Part shown: piece by piece, positions 35,123 to 44,793 of the stretch
Layout of the letters: the number at the start of each line of letters is the position of its first letter
Position numbering within the stretch: position 1 is the first letter of the stretch
Source: Iodobacter fluviatilis
GTDB lineage: Bacteria; Pseudomonadota; Gammaproteobacteria; Burkholderiales; Chitinibacteraceae
Length of the DNA: 64,000 nt
Assembly (NCBI RefSeq): GCF_900451195.1
Contig: NZ_UGHR01000001.1
Span: forward strand, 1,798,001 to 1,862,000
Reading direction: 5' to 3'
The notes under the pieces: generated by a model
Told to the model about the DNA's origin: nothing
The model's input: only the letters and a program-made list of their open reading frames with translations
The model's database searches: none
Position numbers and translations under genes: made by a program

Positions 35123-36895
35123 ATGAAAAAACTATTAAGCATCGCCATAGCGGGGGCGCTATTTAGCCAGCCAGTATTGGCGGCGGATATGAATAAAGTA
35201 TTGCGTGTCGCATTCCCTGCGCCAGAAACAGGCTTTGACCCAGGCAAAATATCAGATGTGTATTCCAGCTCAATTACAGAAAATGTATTTGATCCAATGC
35301 TCTCCTATGACTTTATGGCAAGGCCGGTAAAGCTTGTCCCGAATACGCTGACAGAAATGCCTCAGCTCAGTGAAGACGGCAAAGTATTAACCCTACATAT
35401 TAAAAAAGGGATTTACTTTGCCCCTGATGCCGTATTTAAAGGGCAAAAACGTGAATTAACCGCTGCAGATTATGCTTATTCGCTTAAACGTCTGGTTGAT
35501 CCGGTAACGGGGTCGCCGACAGGCTATTTGATTGCAGGCAAGTTTATTGGCTTAGATGAGTGGGTAAAATCGGCCAAAAATGGCAAACTTGATTACGATA
35601 AAACAGTTGAGGGTATTAAAACCCTTGATCGTTACACCCTGCAGCTCACTTTAAAAGAGCCATACCCGGCTTTGCAGTATGTGCTGGCCATGCCGCATAT
35701 GGGTGCTGTAGCACGCGAAGTGATGGAAGCCTATGCGGATAATACGATGTCTCACCCGGTAGGCACGGGCCCTTATATGGTAACTGAATGGAAACCCGGT
35801 ACACATATCTCGTTGGCGGCCAATCCAAATTACAGAAAAAAAGTCATCGATTACAAACCCGGTGATAATGAAGTTGATCAGCTAATCGCCAAAGAAATGA
35901 ATGGTAAAACGATGCCTGAAATTGGCCGTGTTGAAGTTTCTATTATTCAGGAAGAGCAACCGAAATGGCTGGCTTTCAGAAATGGTGATTTAGATTTGAG
36001 TAGCTTGCCGCAACCGCTTGTACGTGGCTCCTTGTTATTAGATCCTAACGACCCATGGCGTGTGGATTTGAAGCCTGATTTAAAGAAGCGGGGCATTAAA
36101 CTTTACCGTGATTTGAGTGAAGAAATTACCTATTACGTATTTAATATGCAAAACCCTGTGGTGGGTGGTTTAAGCAAGGATAAAATTGCTTTACGCCGTG
36201 CCATTGCTATGTCTTTTAATACAAGCGACACCATTCGTAATATCCGTCGTAATCAGGCCGTTAAAGCACAGTATATTATTCCACCCAATGTGGCTGGGCA
36301 TAATCCGAATTTTAAAGCGGCGTTTGAATATAACCCTGCTTTAGCAAATGCTTTGCTGGATGAATTTGGCTATAAAATTGGCAAGGATGGCAAACGCCTG
36401 TTGCCAAGTGGCTTGCCATTTGAAATTGATTTCATTACGGGTACAACCGGTACTGATAAACAATGGAATGAATACTGGCAAAAAGCCTTTGATTCGATCA
36501 AAGTAAAAGTAGCATTCAGACAAATGCAATGGAATGAGCAGGTTAAATCATTGCGTACCTGCACTTATGGCATGGATGGTGCAGCATGGCTGGCTGATTA
36601 TCCTGATGGTGATAACTTCACGATGATGCTTTATGGCAAAAATATTGGCAGCGAAAATTATGCCTGCTACAAATCGCCTAGCTACGACAAGCTTTATGAG
36701 GCATCACAAAAATTAGGTGACAGCCCGGAGCGTAATGCGCTTTATGATCAGATGAATAAAATCATGATGGCGGATACGCCTTGGGTGATGGGCGATACGC
36801 GATTTAACAACTATCTGACGCATCAATGGATCAAGGGATATAAACCTCACCCACAATTTAATACCCTGTGGCGCTATCTGGATATTAAAAAATGA
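35123..36895 (+). CDS. Peptide ABC transporter substrate-binding protein (family 5)
   Basis: A 590-residue periplasmic protein with a signal peptide (MKKLLSIAIAGALFSQPVLA). The ATG at 35123, after GAGGAGAC, is preferred over a GTG one codon upstream. Family-5 features are VGTGPYMVTEWKPGTHI, ALRRAIAMSFNT and AAWLADYPDGDNF. It should capture oligopeptides or similar compounds and hand them to the permeases encoded downstream. It is larger than DppA (about 535) because of insertions in the middle. Confidence 0.93.
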   Translation: MKKLLSIAIAGALFSQPVLAADMNKVLRVAFPAPETGFDPGKISDVYSSSITENVFDPMLSYDFMARPVKLVPNTLTEMPQLSEDGKVLTLHIKKGIYFAPDAVFKGQKRELTAADYAYSLKRLVDPVTGSPTGYLIAGKFIGLDEWVKSAKNGKLDYDKTVEGIKTLDRYTLQLTLKEPYPALQYVLAMPHMGAVAREVMEAYADNTMSHPVGTGPYMVTEWKPGTHISLAANPNYRKKVIDYKPGDNEVDQLIAKEMNGKTMPEIGRVEVSIIQEEQPKWLAFRNGDLDLSSLPQPLVRGSLLLDPNDPWRVDLKPDLKKRGIKLYRDLSEEITYYVFNMQNPVVGGLSKDKIALRRAIAMSFNTSDTIRNIRRNQAVKAQYIIPPNVAGHNPNFKAAFEYNPALANALLDEFGYKIGKDGKRLLPSGLPFEIDFITGTTGTDKQWNEYWQKAFDSIKVKVAFRQMQWNEQVKSLRTCTYGMDGAAWLADYPDGDNFTMMLYGKNIGSENYACYKSPSYDKLYEASQKLGDSPERNALYDQMNKIMMADTPWVMGDTRFNNYLTHQWIKGYKPHPQFNTLWRYLDIKK

Positions 36896-36932
36896 TGACC
36901 AATACTGATCGCTTTGTGGCCAAGGAAAAATA

Positions 36933-37871
36933 ATGCTTGCCTATATTATTCGCCGTGTTTTACAAATGATCCCGACGATATTCGGGGTGATGCTGCTGGT
37001 GTTTTTCTTATTCTCTGTCGTAGGGGGAGACCCAAGCCTGATTCTTGGGGGGAAACATTTAACCGAAGAAGTATTAAATAATATTCGCAGCCAGCTGGGC
37101 TTAGATAAGAGTTTGCCTGAGCAATTTTTTATCTTTGTAAAGCAGGTGCTGACATTAGATTTTGGTACGTCATGGTCTACACAGCAGCCCGTCTCAAATA
37201 TGATTGCCAGCCGGATTGGGCCATCGCTTACCTTAACTGGCTCCTTGCTGGTGGTGAGTTTATTAGTGTCTATTCCATTGGCTGCCATTGTGGCTTATTT
37301 CCGTGGTGGATTAACAGATCGCGTGGTGACGATTGCGTGCACGGTGGCCATGTCGATTAGTGCCCTAGTGTATATCGTGGTAGGGCAGTATGTATTGGCT
37401 TATGAATTAGCTTGGTTTCCCGTGCGGGGCTGGGGTGATTCTCTGTTTACTAATTTATTGATTTACGTACCTTTGCCATTATTAATGGGCTTGCTGGTTT
37501 CAATTGGCCCGGATATTCGTTTTTATCGCAGCTTCTTTATTGAAGAAATGAATAATGATTATGTGCGTACTGCGCGTGCTAAAGGCTTATCCGAGCAAAA
37601 AATCATGCTTAAGCATGTATTGCGTAATGCCATGATTCCAGTGGTGACTACGGTCATGATGTCGCTGCCCTTTTTAATGATGGGTGCGCTGATTCTGGAA
37701 AGCTTCTTTGGTATTCCGGGTATGGGTAATGAAGTATTACTGGCCGTGAATAAAAGTGACTTCCCGGTTATTAAAGCGGTAACCATTTATATTGCAATCG
37801 CCACGATGATTTTTAATTTGCTGGCCGATCTGGTTTACAAATTAATCGATCCACGTGTTCAGCTTAAATAA
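36933..37871 (+). CDS. Peptide ABC transporter permease (DppB/OppB type)
   Basis: A 312-residue inner-membrane protein with six helices. The N-terminus (MLAYIIRRVLQMIPTIFGVMLL split) is typical of OppB/DppB, and the coupling-helix EAA motif is NDYVRTARAKGLSEQKIMLKH (about 206-226). It forms the channel with the next gene product. The two genes are 15 bp apart. Confidence 0.94.
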   Translation: MLAYIIRRVLQMIPTIFGVMLLVFFLFSVVGGDPSLILGGKHLTEEVLNNIRSQLGLDKSLPEQFFIFVKQVLTLDFGTSWSTQQPVSNMIASRIGPSLTLTGSLLVVSLLVSIPLAAIVAYFRGGLTDRVVTIACTVAMSISALVYIVVGQYVLAYELAWFPVRGWGDSLFTNLLIYVPLPLLMGLLVSIGPDIRFYRSFFIEEMNNDYVRTARAKGLSEQKIMLKHVLRNAMIPVVTTVMMSLPFLMMGALILESFFGIPGMGNEVLLAVNKSDFPVIKAVTIYIAIATMIFNLLADLVYKLIDPRVQLK

Positions 37872-37886
37872 ACCCGGAGTATGGAA

Positions 37887-38945
37887 ATGAATGCAATTGT
37901 TGAAGCAATGCCGGGTCTGCAGACAGAAACGGCTTCTAAAAGTTTGTGGGCATTAGGCTGGCAGCGGCTTAAGCGTAATAAGGTGGGTTTTATTGCGCTG
38001 TGGGTTGTGGTGGCTTATTTACTGATTGCCGTGGGTGGCTGGGTCAATGTGGTGGCCAGCCATTGGGCCGATGAAGTGGCTGTGCCTTACGCGCCGCCTT
38101 CATGGATTAGCAAGAGCAAAGATGAGCAACTGCCGCCTAGCAAACATTCGGTGGCAGCAGCAGGAAAAGAAATTCAAACCATGCTGCCCGCAGAAGACCC
38201 AATTGGCGCAGAGCTGGCTGCGGCGCAAAAAAATGTGGGCAAGTATGCAGATAACAGCCCGCCTAAGCGTGAAACTTTGCCTTTTGGTGCGGATTTACGT
38301 GGCCGTGATGTGATTGAAAAAACCATTAAAGGCACATCAACCTCGATTTTTGTTGGTATTTTTGGTGCCATTCTGGCCTTATCTATAGGTACAGCCCTTG
38401 GCGCGGTGTCAGGTTATTTTGGTGGCAAGGTTGATGACTTCTTAACCTGGTTTTACAGTATCTTTACTTCTGTGCCTGATATGCTTTTGCTGCTGTCTTT
38501 CGCTGCAGTTTCTGGCCGCGGTATCACTACGATTATTACCGTGATGGCACTGACCAGCTGGACAGGGACTTACCGCCTTGTACGGGCCGAATATATGAAG
38601 CTGAAAAACCGTGAGTATGTGCAGGCAGCCAATGCCATTGGCGCTTCACATTCACGCCGGATGTTTGTGCATATTCTGCCAAACATCAGCCATTTACTTC
38701 TGGTGCAGTTCTCTTTGATGACGGTTGCGCTGATTAAGTACGAAGCGATTTTGTCTTTCTTAGGTTTTGGTGTGGGTGTGCGTCAGGTAAGCCTAGGCTC
38801 GATGCTGGCTGAATCACCGGCTGAGCTGGTGCAAGGCTTCTGGTGGCAAATGGTGGCGGTCACGATTGCGATGTCTGTCCTGGTGACGGCGTTTAGCCTG
38901 TTGGTGGATGCATTGCGCGATGCGCTTGATCCAAAAGTGAAATAA
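37887..38945 (+). CDS. Peptide ABC transporter permease (DppC/OppC type)
   Basis: About 352 residues. The ATG at 37887 is preferred because GGAG is 9 bases upstream, whereas an ATG at 37881 is too close to it. OppC-type N-terminal segment (LWALGWQRLKRNKVGFIALW) and EAA loop (REYVQAANAIGASHSRRMF). Between the first and second helices there is a long periplasmic stretch of about 90 residues (65-155), which is more than in E. coli DppC. It pairs with the DppB-type permease. Confidence 0.92.
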   Translation: MNAIVEAMPGLQTETASKSLWALGWQRLKRNKVGFIALWVVVAYLLIAVGGWVNVVASHWADEVAVPYAPPSWISKSKDEQLPPSKHSVAAAGKEIQTMLPAEDPIGAELAAAQKNVGKYADNSPPKRETLPFGADLRGRDVIEKTIKGTSTSIFVGIFGAILALSIGTALGAVSGYFGGKVDDFLTWFYSIFTSVPDMLLLLSFAAVSGRGITTIITVMALTSWTGTYRLVRAEYMKLKNREYVQAANAIGASHSRRMFVHILPNISHLLLVQFSLMTVALIKYEAILSFLGFGVGVRQVSLGSMLAESPAELVQGFWWQMVAVTIAMSVLVTAFSLLVDALRDALDPKVK

Positions 38946-38956
38946 GGAAGCGCGAC

Positions 38957-40690
38957 ATGTCCCAAAATACTGAAACACTGCTGTCTGTACGTAATTTAGT
39001 GGTTAATTTCCGCCAGGAAGACGGCGAGCGTTTTAACGCGATCAAGGGTGTGAGCTTTGATATCCCTAAGCACCGCACCGTGGCTTTGGTGGGCGAGTCG
39101 GGCTCGGGTAAGTCTGTCACTTCGATGGCGATTATGCAGTTGTTGCCGCCCAACAATACCGAAGTCAGCAAAGACAGCCAGATTCTATTTGAAGGACGTA
39201 ATCTGCTGGGCTTAAGCGGCAGCGAATTACGCAAAATGCGCGGTAAAGATATTGCCATGATTTTCCAAGAGCCAATGAGCTCTTTAAATCCGGTGTTTAC
39301 CGTGGGCGATCAGGTGGCAGAAACCCTGATGCTGCACGCTGGCTTAGGTCGCCGTGAAGCGGCAAAGCGCGCAGTAGAGTTGCTGACCGAAGTAGGCTTG
39401 CCTGATCCGGCAAAGAAAGCCAAAAACTATCCGCACGAATTGTCGGGCGGGCAGCAGCAGCGCGTGATGATCGCGATGGCGATTGCTTGCGAGCCAAAGC
39501 TTTTGATTGCAGACGAACCGACCACGGCGCTGGATGTGACGATTCAAAAGCAAATTCTGCAACTGATTGCTGATCTGCAAAAAAAGCACGGCATGTCGGT
39601 GCTGTTTATTACCCATGATTTGGGTCTCGTGGGCGAGTTTGCCCATGATGTAGTGGTGATGCGTCACGGTGAAATCCGTGAAGCGGGTACGGTTGAGCAA
39701 ATTTTTGACGCGCCTAAAGATAGCTATACCAAGGCGCTGCTGGCTTGCCGCCCGCACTTGGATCGCCGCCCAGAGCGCCTTGCCGTAATCGATGATTTCC
39801 TAAAACCGGGTGGCTATGCCGAGCCTGCAAATCGGGAGCGCGGTTATAAAGCGGATGATGAGATTGTGCTGGAGGTGAAAGGCCTCGGTAAATCTTTTGA
39901 ATCGCGTGAAGGCCTGTTTGGTAAGCGTGTTTTCCATGCTGCGAAAGATGTGTCATTTAAATTGGCGCGTGGCAAAACGCTGGGTATTGTGGGTGAGTCG
40001 GGCTCGGGTAAGACCACGGTAGGTTTAACTCTGGTGCGCTTGCATCAAGCCACTAGCGGCCAAGCGTTTTTTAATGGCAAAGATTTATTTGCCATGAGCC
40101 CGCGTGAATTTAATGAATACAAACGCCGTATTCAGATTATTTTCCAAAACCCCTATGCGTCTTTAAATCCGCGCTTTACGGTTGAGCAAATTTTGACCGA
40201 GCCCATGAAATTGCACAGCATTGGTGCAAATGACAGTGAGCGCATTAAATTGGCGCGTGATTTACTGAATAAAGTGTGCCTGCCATGGAATTCGCTGGCG
40301 AAATATCCGCATGAATTCTCGGGTGGCCAGCGCCAGCGGATTGCCATCGCACGTTGCCTAACGATGAAGCCGGAAATTCTGATTTGTGATGAATCGGTCT
40401 CTGCCTTGGATGTATCGGTGCAGGCGCAGGTATTGAATTTGCTGCAAGATCTGCAAGATGAATTTAAATTGTCTTACTTATTTATTTCGCATGATCTGGC
40501 CGTGGTGAAGCATATTTCAGATCAGGTGATGGTGATGAATAAGGGCGAAGTGGTGGAGCAGGCCGATGCGGATGCCATTTATCTTAATCCTACTGCCGAT
40601 TACACCCGCAAATTGCTGTCATCCATCCCGCAAGGCCGGGGACGTGTACAAAATCAGCAATATTCAGACAGCGTCCTAGTGACCTTGTAA
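38957..40690 (+). CDS. Peptide ABC transporter, fused double ATP-binding protein
   Basis: A 577-residue protein with two complete ATPase domains, equal to DppD plus DppF in one chain. Domain 1: Walker A GESGSGKS near 50, signature LSGGQQQR, Walker [14 protein letters not shown]. Domain 2 (from about 295): Walker A GESGSGKT, signature FSGGQRQR, Walker [14 protein letters not shown]. The linker carries the family's CxPHL-type segment ([15 protein letters not shown]). It powers uptake by the two permeases. It closes the operon, followed by a strong terminator. Confidence 0.94.
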   Translation: MSQNTETLLSVRNLVVNFRQEDGERFNAIKGVSFDIPKHRTVALVGESGSGKSVTSMAIMQLLPPNNTEVSKDSQILFEGRNLLGLSGSELRKMRGKDIAMIFQEPMSSLNPVFTVGDQVAETLMLHAGLGRREAAKRAVELLTEVGLPDPAKKAKNYPHELSGGQQQRVMIAMAIACEPKLLIADEPTTALDVTIQKQILQLIADLQKKHGMSVLFITHDLGLVGEFAHDVVVMRHGEIREAGTVEQIFDAPKDSYTKALLACRPHLDRRPERLAVIDDFLKPGGYAEPANRERGYKADDEIVLEVKGLGKSFESREGLFGKRVFHAAKDVSFKLARGKTLGIVGESGSGKTTVGLTLVRLHQATSGQAFFNGKDLFAMSPREFNEYKRRIQIIFQNPYASLNPRFTVEQILTEPMKLHSIGANDSERIKLARDLLNKVCLPWNSLAKYPHEFSGGQRQRIAIARCLTMKPEILICDESVSALDVSVQAQVLNLLQDLQDEFKLSYLFISHDLAVVKHISDQVMVMNKGEVVEQADADAIYLNPTADYTRKLLSSIPQGRGRVQNQQYSDSVLVTL

Positions 40691-40710
40691 CTTGCTTAAC
40701 TCAGAATCAG

Positions 40711-40742
40711 CCGCTCAGATGAAAGTCTGAGCGGTTTTTTTT
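40711..40742 (+). terminator. Terminator of the peptide importer operon
   Basis: CCGCTCAGA (40711-40719) and TCTGAGCGG (40726-40734) form a 9-bp perfect stem with a 6-base loop, followed by eight T residues. It begins 20 bases after the ATPase stop. Confidence 0.92.
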
Positions 40743-40863
40743 GCATGATAAAACGTACGGGGTCAGGGGAAGTCGTGCTTGACTTAATATTAAGTGCAGG
40801 TGGGTGATGTGGTGGATATGGTCTAAGTTGGTTGGAGTGTAAGCGCTTTTTCGGGTGCCTGTG

Positions 40864-41751
40864 ATGATGCGAATTTTGTTTTGTTGCTGCTTGATGCTGG
40901 TGCCCGTTTCTGCCCATGCACTTAAAATTGCGATGGTACTGTGGCGGGGTGAAACCGCCGCTGAGCAGGGCTTTCGTGATGAGCTAAAAAAGCTGGGTTT
41001 CAAAACCGTGATTGTCGTTTTTGATGCAAATCAGGACCGGACAAAATTAGCGACGATGTTACGGACCCAATTAGCGCCTCATCTTGCATCATATGATTAT
41101 GTATACAGCTTTGGTACGACAGCGACATTAATGAGTAAAAGCTTTTTATCTGGGCGCAAGCCATTGATTTTTAATGTGGTTTCAGATCCGATTGGTGCGG
41201 GGATTGTCTCTGTCGTTAAAGAAGAGAATAAAATGGTGGCTGGGGTGAGTAATATGGTTTTTCTGCCACTGCAAATCAGTAATGCCCGAAAGTTTTTGCC
41301 TAAAGGCAGCAAAATGTTGCTGCCAGTGAATCCCCGAGAGAGAAATACGCAATTAATTGGAGAGCAGTTAAAGGCTGTGGCGGCAGATTATCAATGGACA
41401 TTAGAAACATGGCGAATCAACCCTGATAAAGCGCTGCTTAAAACTGAATTGGCCCGTTTGCAGCAAGTCGCTAAAGAGAGCGTCGTTTTTATTCCGGCAG
41501 ATAGTTATCTGATTTCAGTTGCACCGGAGTTAATGCAGGCACTTAATGATGCGCGTATTGCAACGATTTGCAGTATTGAGGCTTTTATTCCTTATCATTG
41601 CAGCGTAGGAACAGTAGGGGATTACCGTGCCCAAGGTATATTGGCTGCGCGAATTATTTTAATGCATCAAAAGGGAAAGGTATTGCAGGATATTCCTGTG
41701 CAATACGATCTGAATCCGCGGCTTATTGTGGGTGATACTCAAGTGCCTTAA
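40864..41751 (+). CDS. TrpX-like ABC substrate-binding protein (PF04392 type)
   Basis: About 295 residues with a signal peptide (MMRILFCCCLMLVPVSAHA). Starts at 40855 (GTG), 40864 (ATG) or 40867 (ATG) are possible; the signal peptide favours one of the ATGs. It has an ABC-sugar/tryptophan-binding fold: KIAMVLWRGETAAEQGFRDEL, FGTTATLMSK, NVVSDPIGAGIV and FIPADSYL. No permease or ATPase gene is adjacent, so it is an orphan. It may act as a periplasmic sensor or work with a distant transporter. Confidence 0.78.
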   Translation: MMRILFCCCLMLVPVSAHALKIAMVLWRGETAAEQGFRDELKKLGFKTVIVVFDANQDRTKLATMLRTQLAPHLASYDYVYSFGTTATLMSKSFLSGRKPLIFNVVSDPIGAGIVSVVKEENKMVAGVSNMVFLPLQISNARKFLPKGSKMLLPVNPRERNTQLIGEQLKAVAADYQWTLETWRINPDKALLKTELARLQQVAKESVVFIPADSYLISVAPELMQALNDARIATICSIEAFIPYHCSVGTVGDYRAQGILAARIILMHQKGKVLQDIPVQYDLNPRLIVGDTQVP

Positions 41752-41853
41752 TGGCAACAAATGATGACTGGCTTTATATATAAAACAATTGTTTTAATTT
41801 GATTGTCATACTGTTGGGCTATGTTGCACACCTTACTCTTTTGGATGCGCAGC

Positions 41854-44091
41854 ATGAATCGTCGTCAGTTTTTAAAGTGGACCGGCTTTGTTACTGTTTC
41901 AACTGTAGGCCCTGCGTTGCTTGTAGGGTGTAACAGCAGCGATGATGATGCTGTCTTGCCACTGACTCCTTCCCTTCCTTGTAAATTCCCGCAAAGTATT
42001 GCTTCGGGCGATCCGGCTGCTAATAGCATTATGCTGTGGACCCGTGTTGTGCCGGCCGATGCGGATGATGTGGTTTCTGCCAAGGCTGCGGATATTGCGG
42101 TGCGCCTTGTGATCAGCAGCAGCGATCAGTCAGCGCTTCTGGGCAGCAATAAGCCGCTGGCAGGTACGATAGTGCATGAGGTCACACTAAGCGCAAAAGC
42201 CGATTGGGATCACACGATTCGCCACAAGGTTGAGGGTTTAAAACCTGCGACGACCTATTTCTACCAGTTTATTGCAGGCAGCAGTATCAGCCGTGTTGGG
42301 CGCTTTAAGACGGCTCCTGCGGTGGATGCGGATGTGAACAAGCTGCGCTTTGCTTATTTATCCTGCCAGGACTGGAGTATTAATCACTGGGCAGGTTTTA
42401 CTTCTCTGGCCAGTGAAGAGCTGGATTTTGTAGTGCATTTGGGTGACTACATCTACGAAACCGTCGGTGAAGATTTCCAAAAGGGCGCAGTAGAGGCTGC
42501 TCACACAGCGATTAAGCTACCCGATGGCCCGTTCAAAAATGGTAAAGATGGCGCACGCTTTGCCAATACCACGGCCGATTACCGCACGCTTTATAAGCAA
42601 TATCGCTCAGATGCCCGCTTGCAGTCGGTGCACGAGCGCTTTGCCATGATTGCAATCTGGGATGATCACGAATTTTCTGATGATTGTTGGGGGGACTCCA
42701 CCACTTACGATAATGGCAGCTTCGATGCCAAAACGGGTAAAGCTGATAATAAGCACGAAACTGAGCGCCGCCGCAGCGCCAATCAGGCGTGGTTTGAATT
42801 TATGCCTGCCGATGTAAAGTTTGATATCACGGATAAAGGCTTCCAGAACATCCGTCTTTACCGGGATTTCCGTTTTGGTAAATTGCTGCATCTGGTGATG
42901 ACCGATCAGCGTCTTTACCGCGCCGACCATGTGATTCCTGAAGCCGCTGCGGGCAGCTCGATTGGTTCGCGCTATATGGTGCCGACCGCCGTACTGGCAG
43001 GCGCTGAAGCGCAAAAAATAGCCGCAGCTAAACCATCGGGTGATGAGCTGGCCCTAGTGTCTATTCTCGGCAAAACCCAGCGTGATTGGTGGCAAAGCAC
43101 CATGAAGGCTTCAACCGCCACTTGGAAGCTGTGGGGCAATGAAGTATCGCTGCTTAAAATGTGTGTAAACGGCAAATCACTCACGGCCGCGCCTAAAGAT
43201 TTCCAGACCGAAATTATCCTGAACGCCGATCAGTGGGATGGCTACAACGCCGAGCGCAAAGCCCTGATGCAGTTTTTGAGCAGCAATCAAATCAAAAACG
43301 TGGTGGCGATTACTGGCGATATTCATTCTTTCTACGCCGGGCAAGTGTATGACGATTACGCCAGCGGCAAGCCGGTGATGATCGATTTAGTCACCGCAGG
43401 CATCAGTAGCGATTCTTTTTATAGCTACTTTGTAAAAGCGGTTAGCGACAAGAGCTTTGCCGCGGTGCAGCCGCTCGTGTTTACTTCGGAAGCCGCAGCA
43501 GAAGGGATTGCCATTCAAATGATCTCGGCAGGCGTGGCCATGCAAGCGGGGCTTACAGATTTAAGCAATACCGCTGCGATTGCTGCAGCAGTGAAGGGCG
43601 CGATTGCGGCGGGTAAATTGCCAGCGGCAGCGGTGACAGCTACGGCGGGCCTGTCGGCGACGGCAGTGAATACCTTTAACGAAACGCTGGCAGGCAATAT
43701 GGGCACGGTGATTGGCGGGCAAATTGCCGCGCTTGCAGCCGCAGGGCGCTCGGTGGCGGCGCAAACACTGTATGGCATGATTGCCCAGCAGCTGGCCAGC
43801 GCAATGGGCATCACCACGGCACAAGTGCCTGCCGCCGAAGTGGTGAAACGCCTCAATCCCTTTGCCAATCAGACTGCAGGCACCGCACCAGTAGTGAATA
43901 ATCCATGGATTAAATATGCCGATACCGATGCACAGGGTTACACGGTGCTTGAGTTAACGGCTGAGGGCTTGAAGGCAGAGTTTAGAAAAATCAGTCGTTT
44001 AGAAGGCAGTGTTGCACCGCAAAAAGCCGTAAGCAGTGTTAAAACAATTAAGGTAAAAGCGGGAAGCCTTGATTTAACCATTACTGATTAA
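41854..44091 (+). CDS. PhoD-like phosphatase, Tat lipoprotein
   Basis: A 745-residue protein from the ATG at 41854. The N-terminus has a twin-arginine motif (MNRRQFLKW) and a lipobox LVGC with C26, so it is predicted to be exported folded and lipid-anchored. Metallophosphatase motifs are FAYLSCQD, HLGDYIYE, IWDDHEFSDD and ITGDIHSFYAG. PhoD enzymes cleave phosphomonoesters or diesters with Ca2+ and Fe3+. An Ala-rich insertion of about 130 residues (about 545-675) interrupts the C-terminal part before NPWIKYADTDAQGYTVLEL, where the PhoD family resumes. It is followed by a terminator-like hairpin and the cytochrome gene. Confidence 0.9.
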   Translation: MNRRQFLKWTGFVTVSTVGPALLVGCNSSDDDAVLPLTPSLPCKFPQSIASGDPAANSIMLWTRVVPADADDVVSAKAADIAVRLVISSSDQSALLGSNKPLAGTIVHEVTLSAKADWDHTIRHKVEGLKPATTYFYQFIAGSSISRVGRFKTAPAVDADVNKLRFAYLSCQDWSINHWAGFTSLASEELDFVVHLGDYIYETVGEDFQKGAVEAAHTAIKLPDGPFKNGKDGARFANTTADYRTLYKQYRSDARLQSVHERFAMIAIWDDHEFSDDCWGDSTTYDNGSFDAKTGKADNKHETERRRSANQAWFEFMPADVKFDITDKGFQNIRLYRDFRFGKLLHLVMTDQRLYRADHVIPEAAAGSSIGSRYMVPTAVLAGAEAQKIAAAKPSGDELALVSILGKTQRDWWQSTMKASTATWKLWGNEVSLLKMCVNGKSLTAAPKDFQTEIILNADQWDGYNAERKALMQFLSSNQIKNVVAITGDIHSFYAGQVYDDYASGKPVMIDLVTAGISSDSFYSYFVKAVSDKSFAAVQPLVFTSEAAAEGIAIQMISAGVAMQAGLTDLSNTAAIAAAVKGAIAAGKLPAAAVTATAGLSATAVNTFNETLAGNMGTVIGGQIAALAAAGRSVAAQTLYGMIAQQLASAMGITTAQVPAAEVVKRLNPFANQTAGTAPVVNNPWIKYADTDAQGYTVLELTAEGLKAEFRKISRLEGSVAPQKAVSSVKTIKVKAGSLDLTITD

Positions 44092-44207
44092 GGGTATGTG
44101 GGCATGATGATAGATCATGCCCTATGGATGTATTGAGTGGGCTGGTGAAATTGCGCCAAGCCTGCTTCCAAGCTCATTTTCAATTATTTATGCGTATTTT
44201 GAGTCGG

Positions 44208-44237
44208 GCAAAGGGGAGTATCATGCTCCCCTTTTGC
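44208..44237 (+). terminator. Terminator between phoD-like and cytochrome genes
   Basis: GGGGAG (44213-44218) pairs with CTCCCC (44226-44231), extended by flanking A/T pairs, followed by TTTTGCTCTT. A second hairpin at 44100-44122 (9-bp perfect stem, no T-run) directly follows the phosphatase gene. Confidence 0.6.
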
Positions 44238-44256
44238 TCTTGATGATTTGGCTGCT

Positions 44257-44688
44257 ATGCAACGATTTACACTTGTTTTACTCACATTACTGGCTTTAAC
44301 CGCGTGCCAGCGCGGCGATCCTCACTCCCCGGTTTCCCTTAGAAAAGCGACTTTCAAAGAAATGCTTAAATCGCGTGAGGCGATTAATGCCATGTTGACA
44401 GGGGCGAAGCCTTATAAAGCGGATAGCGTGTTGCAAGAAGCAATTAAGCTGCAAGAAAAATCAACAAAACCATGGGCTTATTTTGCAGAATTCACGGTAA
44501 ATAATCAGTCTGATGCCAAGCAAAAATCGGACTCTGCTGATTTTCATGCCGCCGCAGACAATATGCAGCAGCAGAGCAACGCTTTAAAAGCTGCGGCGCA
44601 AACCGGGCAGGAAGATCGTATCCGTGCGTCGTATAAGGCAGTCGAAGATGCTTGTATCCGTTGCCATCAACAGTTCAGGCCGGGTTAA
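44257..44688 (+). CDS. Cytochrome c'-like (class II) lipoprotein
   Basis: A 143-residue protein from the ATG at 44257. It has a lipoprotein signal (MQRFTLVLLTLLALTAC, C17), a helical middle, and the single haem-binding motif CIRCH near the C-terminus. C-terminal CxxCH after a helix bundle is the mark of class II cytochromes c. The protein should be a periplasm-facing membrane-anchored electron carrier or NO-binding protein. Nothing nearby names its redox partner. Confidence 0.82.
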   Translation: MQRFTLVLLTLLALTACQRGDPHSPVSLRKATFKEMLKSREAINAMLTGAKPYKADSVLQEAIKLQEKSTKPWAYFAEFTVNNQSDAKQKSDSADFHAAADNMQQQSNALKAAAQTGQEDRIRASYKAVEDACIRCHQQFRPG

Positions 44689-44712
44689 GCAAAATACCTA
44701 GGCTTTGGCTAA

Positions 44713-44793
44713 TGACGTTCACTTAAGGGATCGATTTTGCTTTCCCCTTAGAAAAAGGGGGGAGCTCAAGCAAAACCGCTTAAGTGAATGGTC
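44713..44793. repeat. Nested inverted repeat between two convergent genes
   Basis: Outer arms share TTCACTTAAG (left, about 44718) and CTTAAGTGAA (right, about 44779), continued by TTTTGCTT/AAGCAAAA. An inner hairpin CCCCTT-AGAAA-AAGGGG sits at the centre. It fills the gap before the minus-strand GNAT gene and could act as a terminator for both sides, or be a small mobile palindromic element. Confidence 0.6.
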
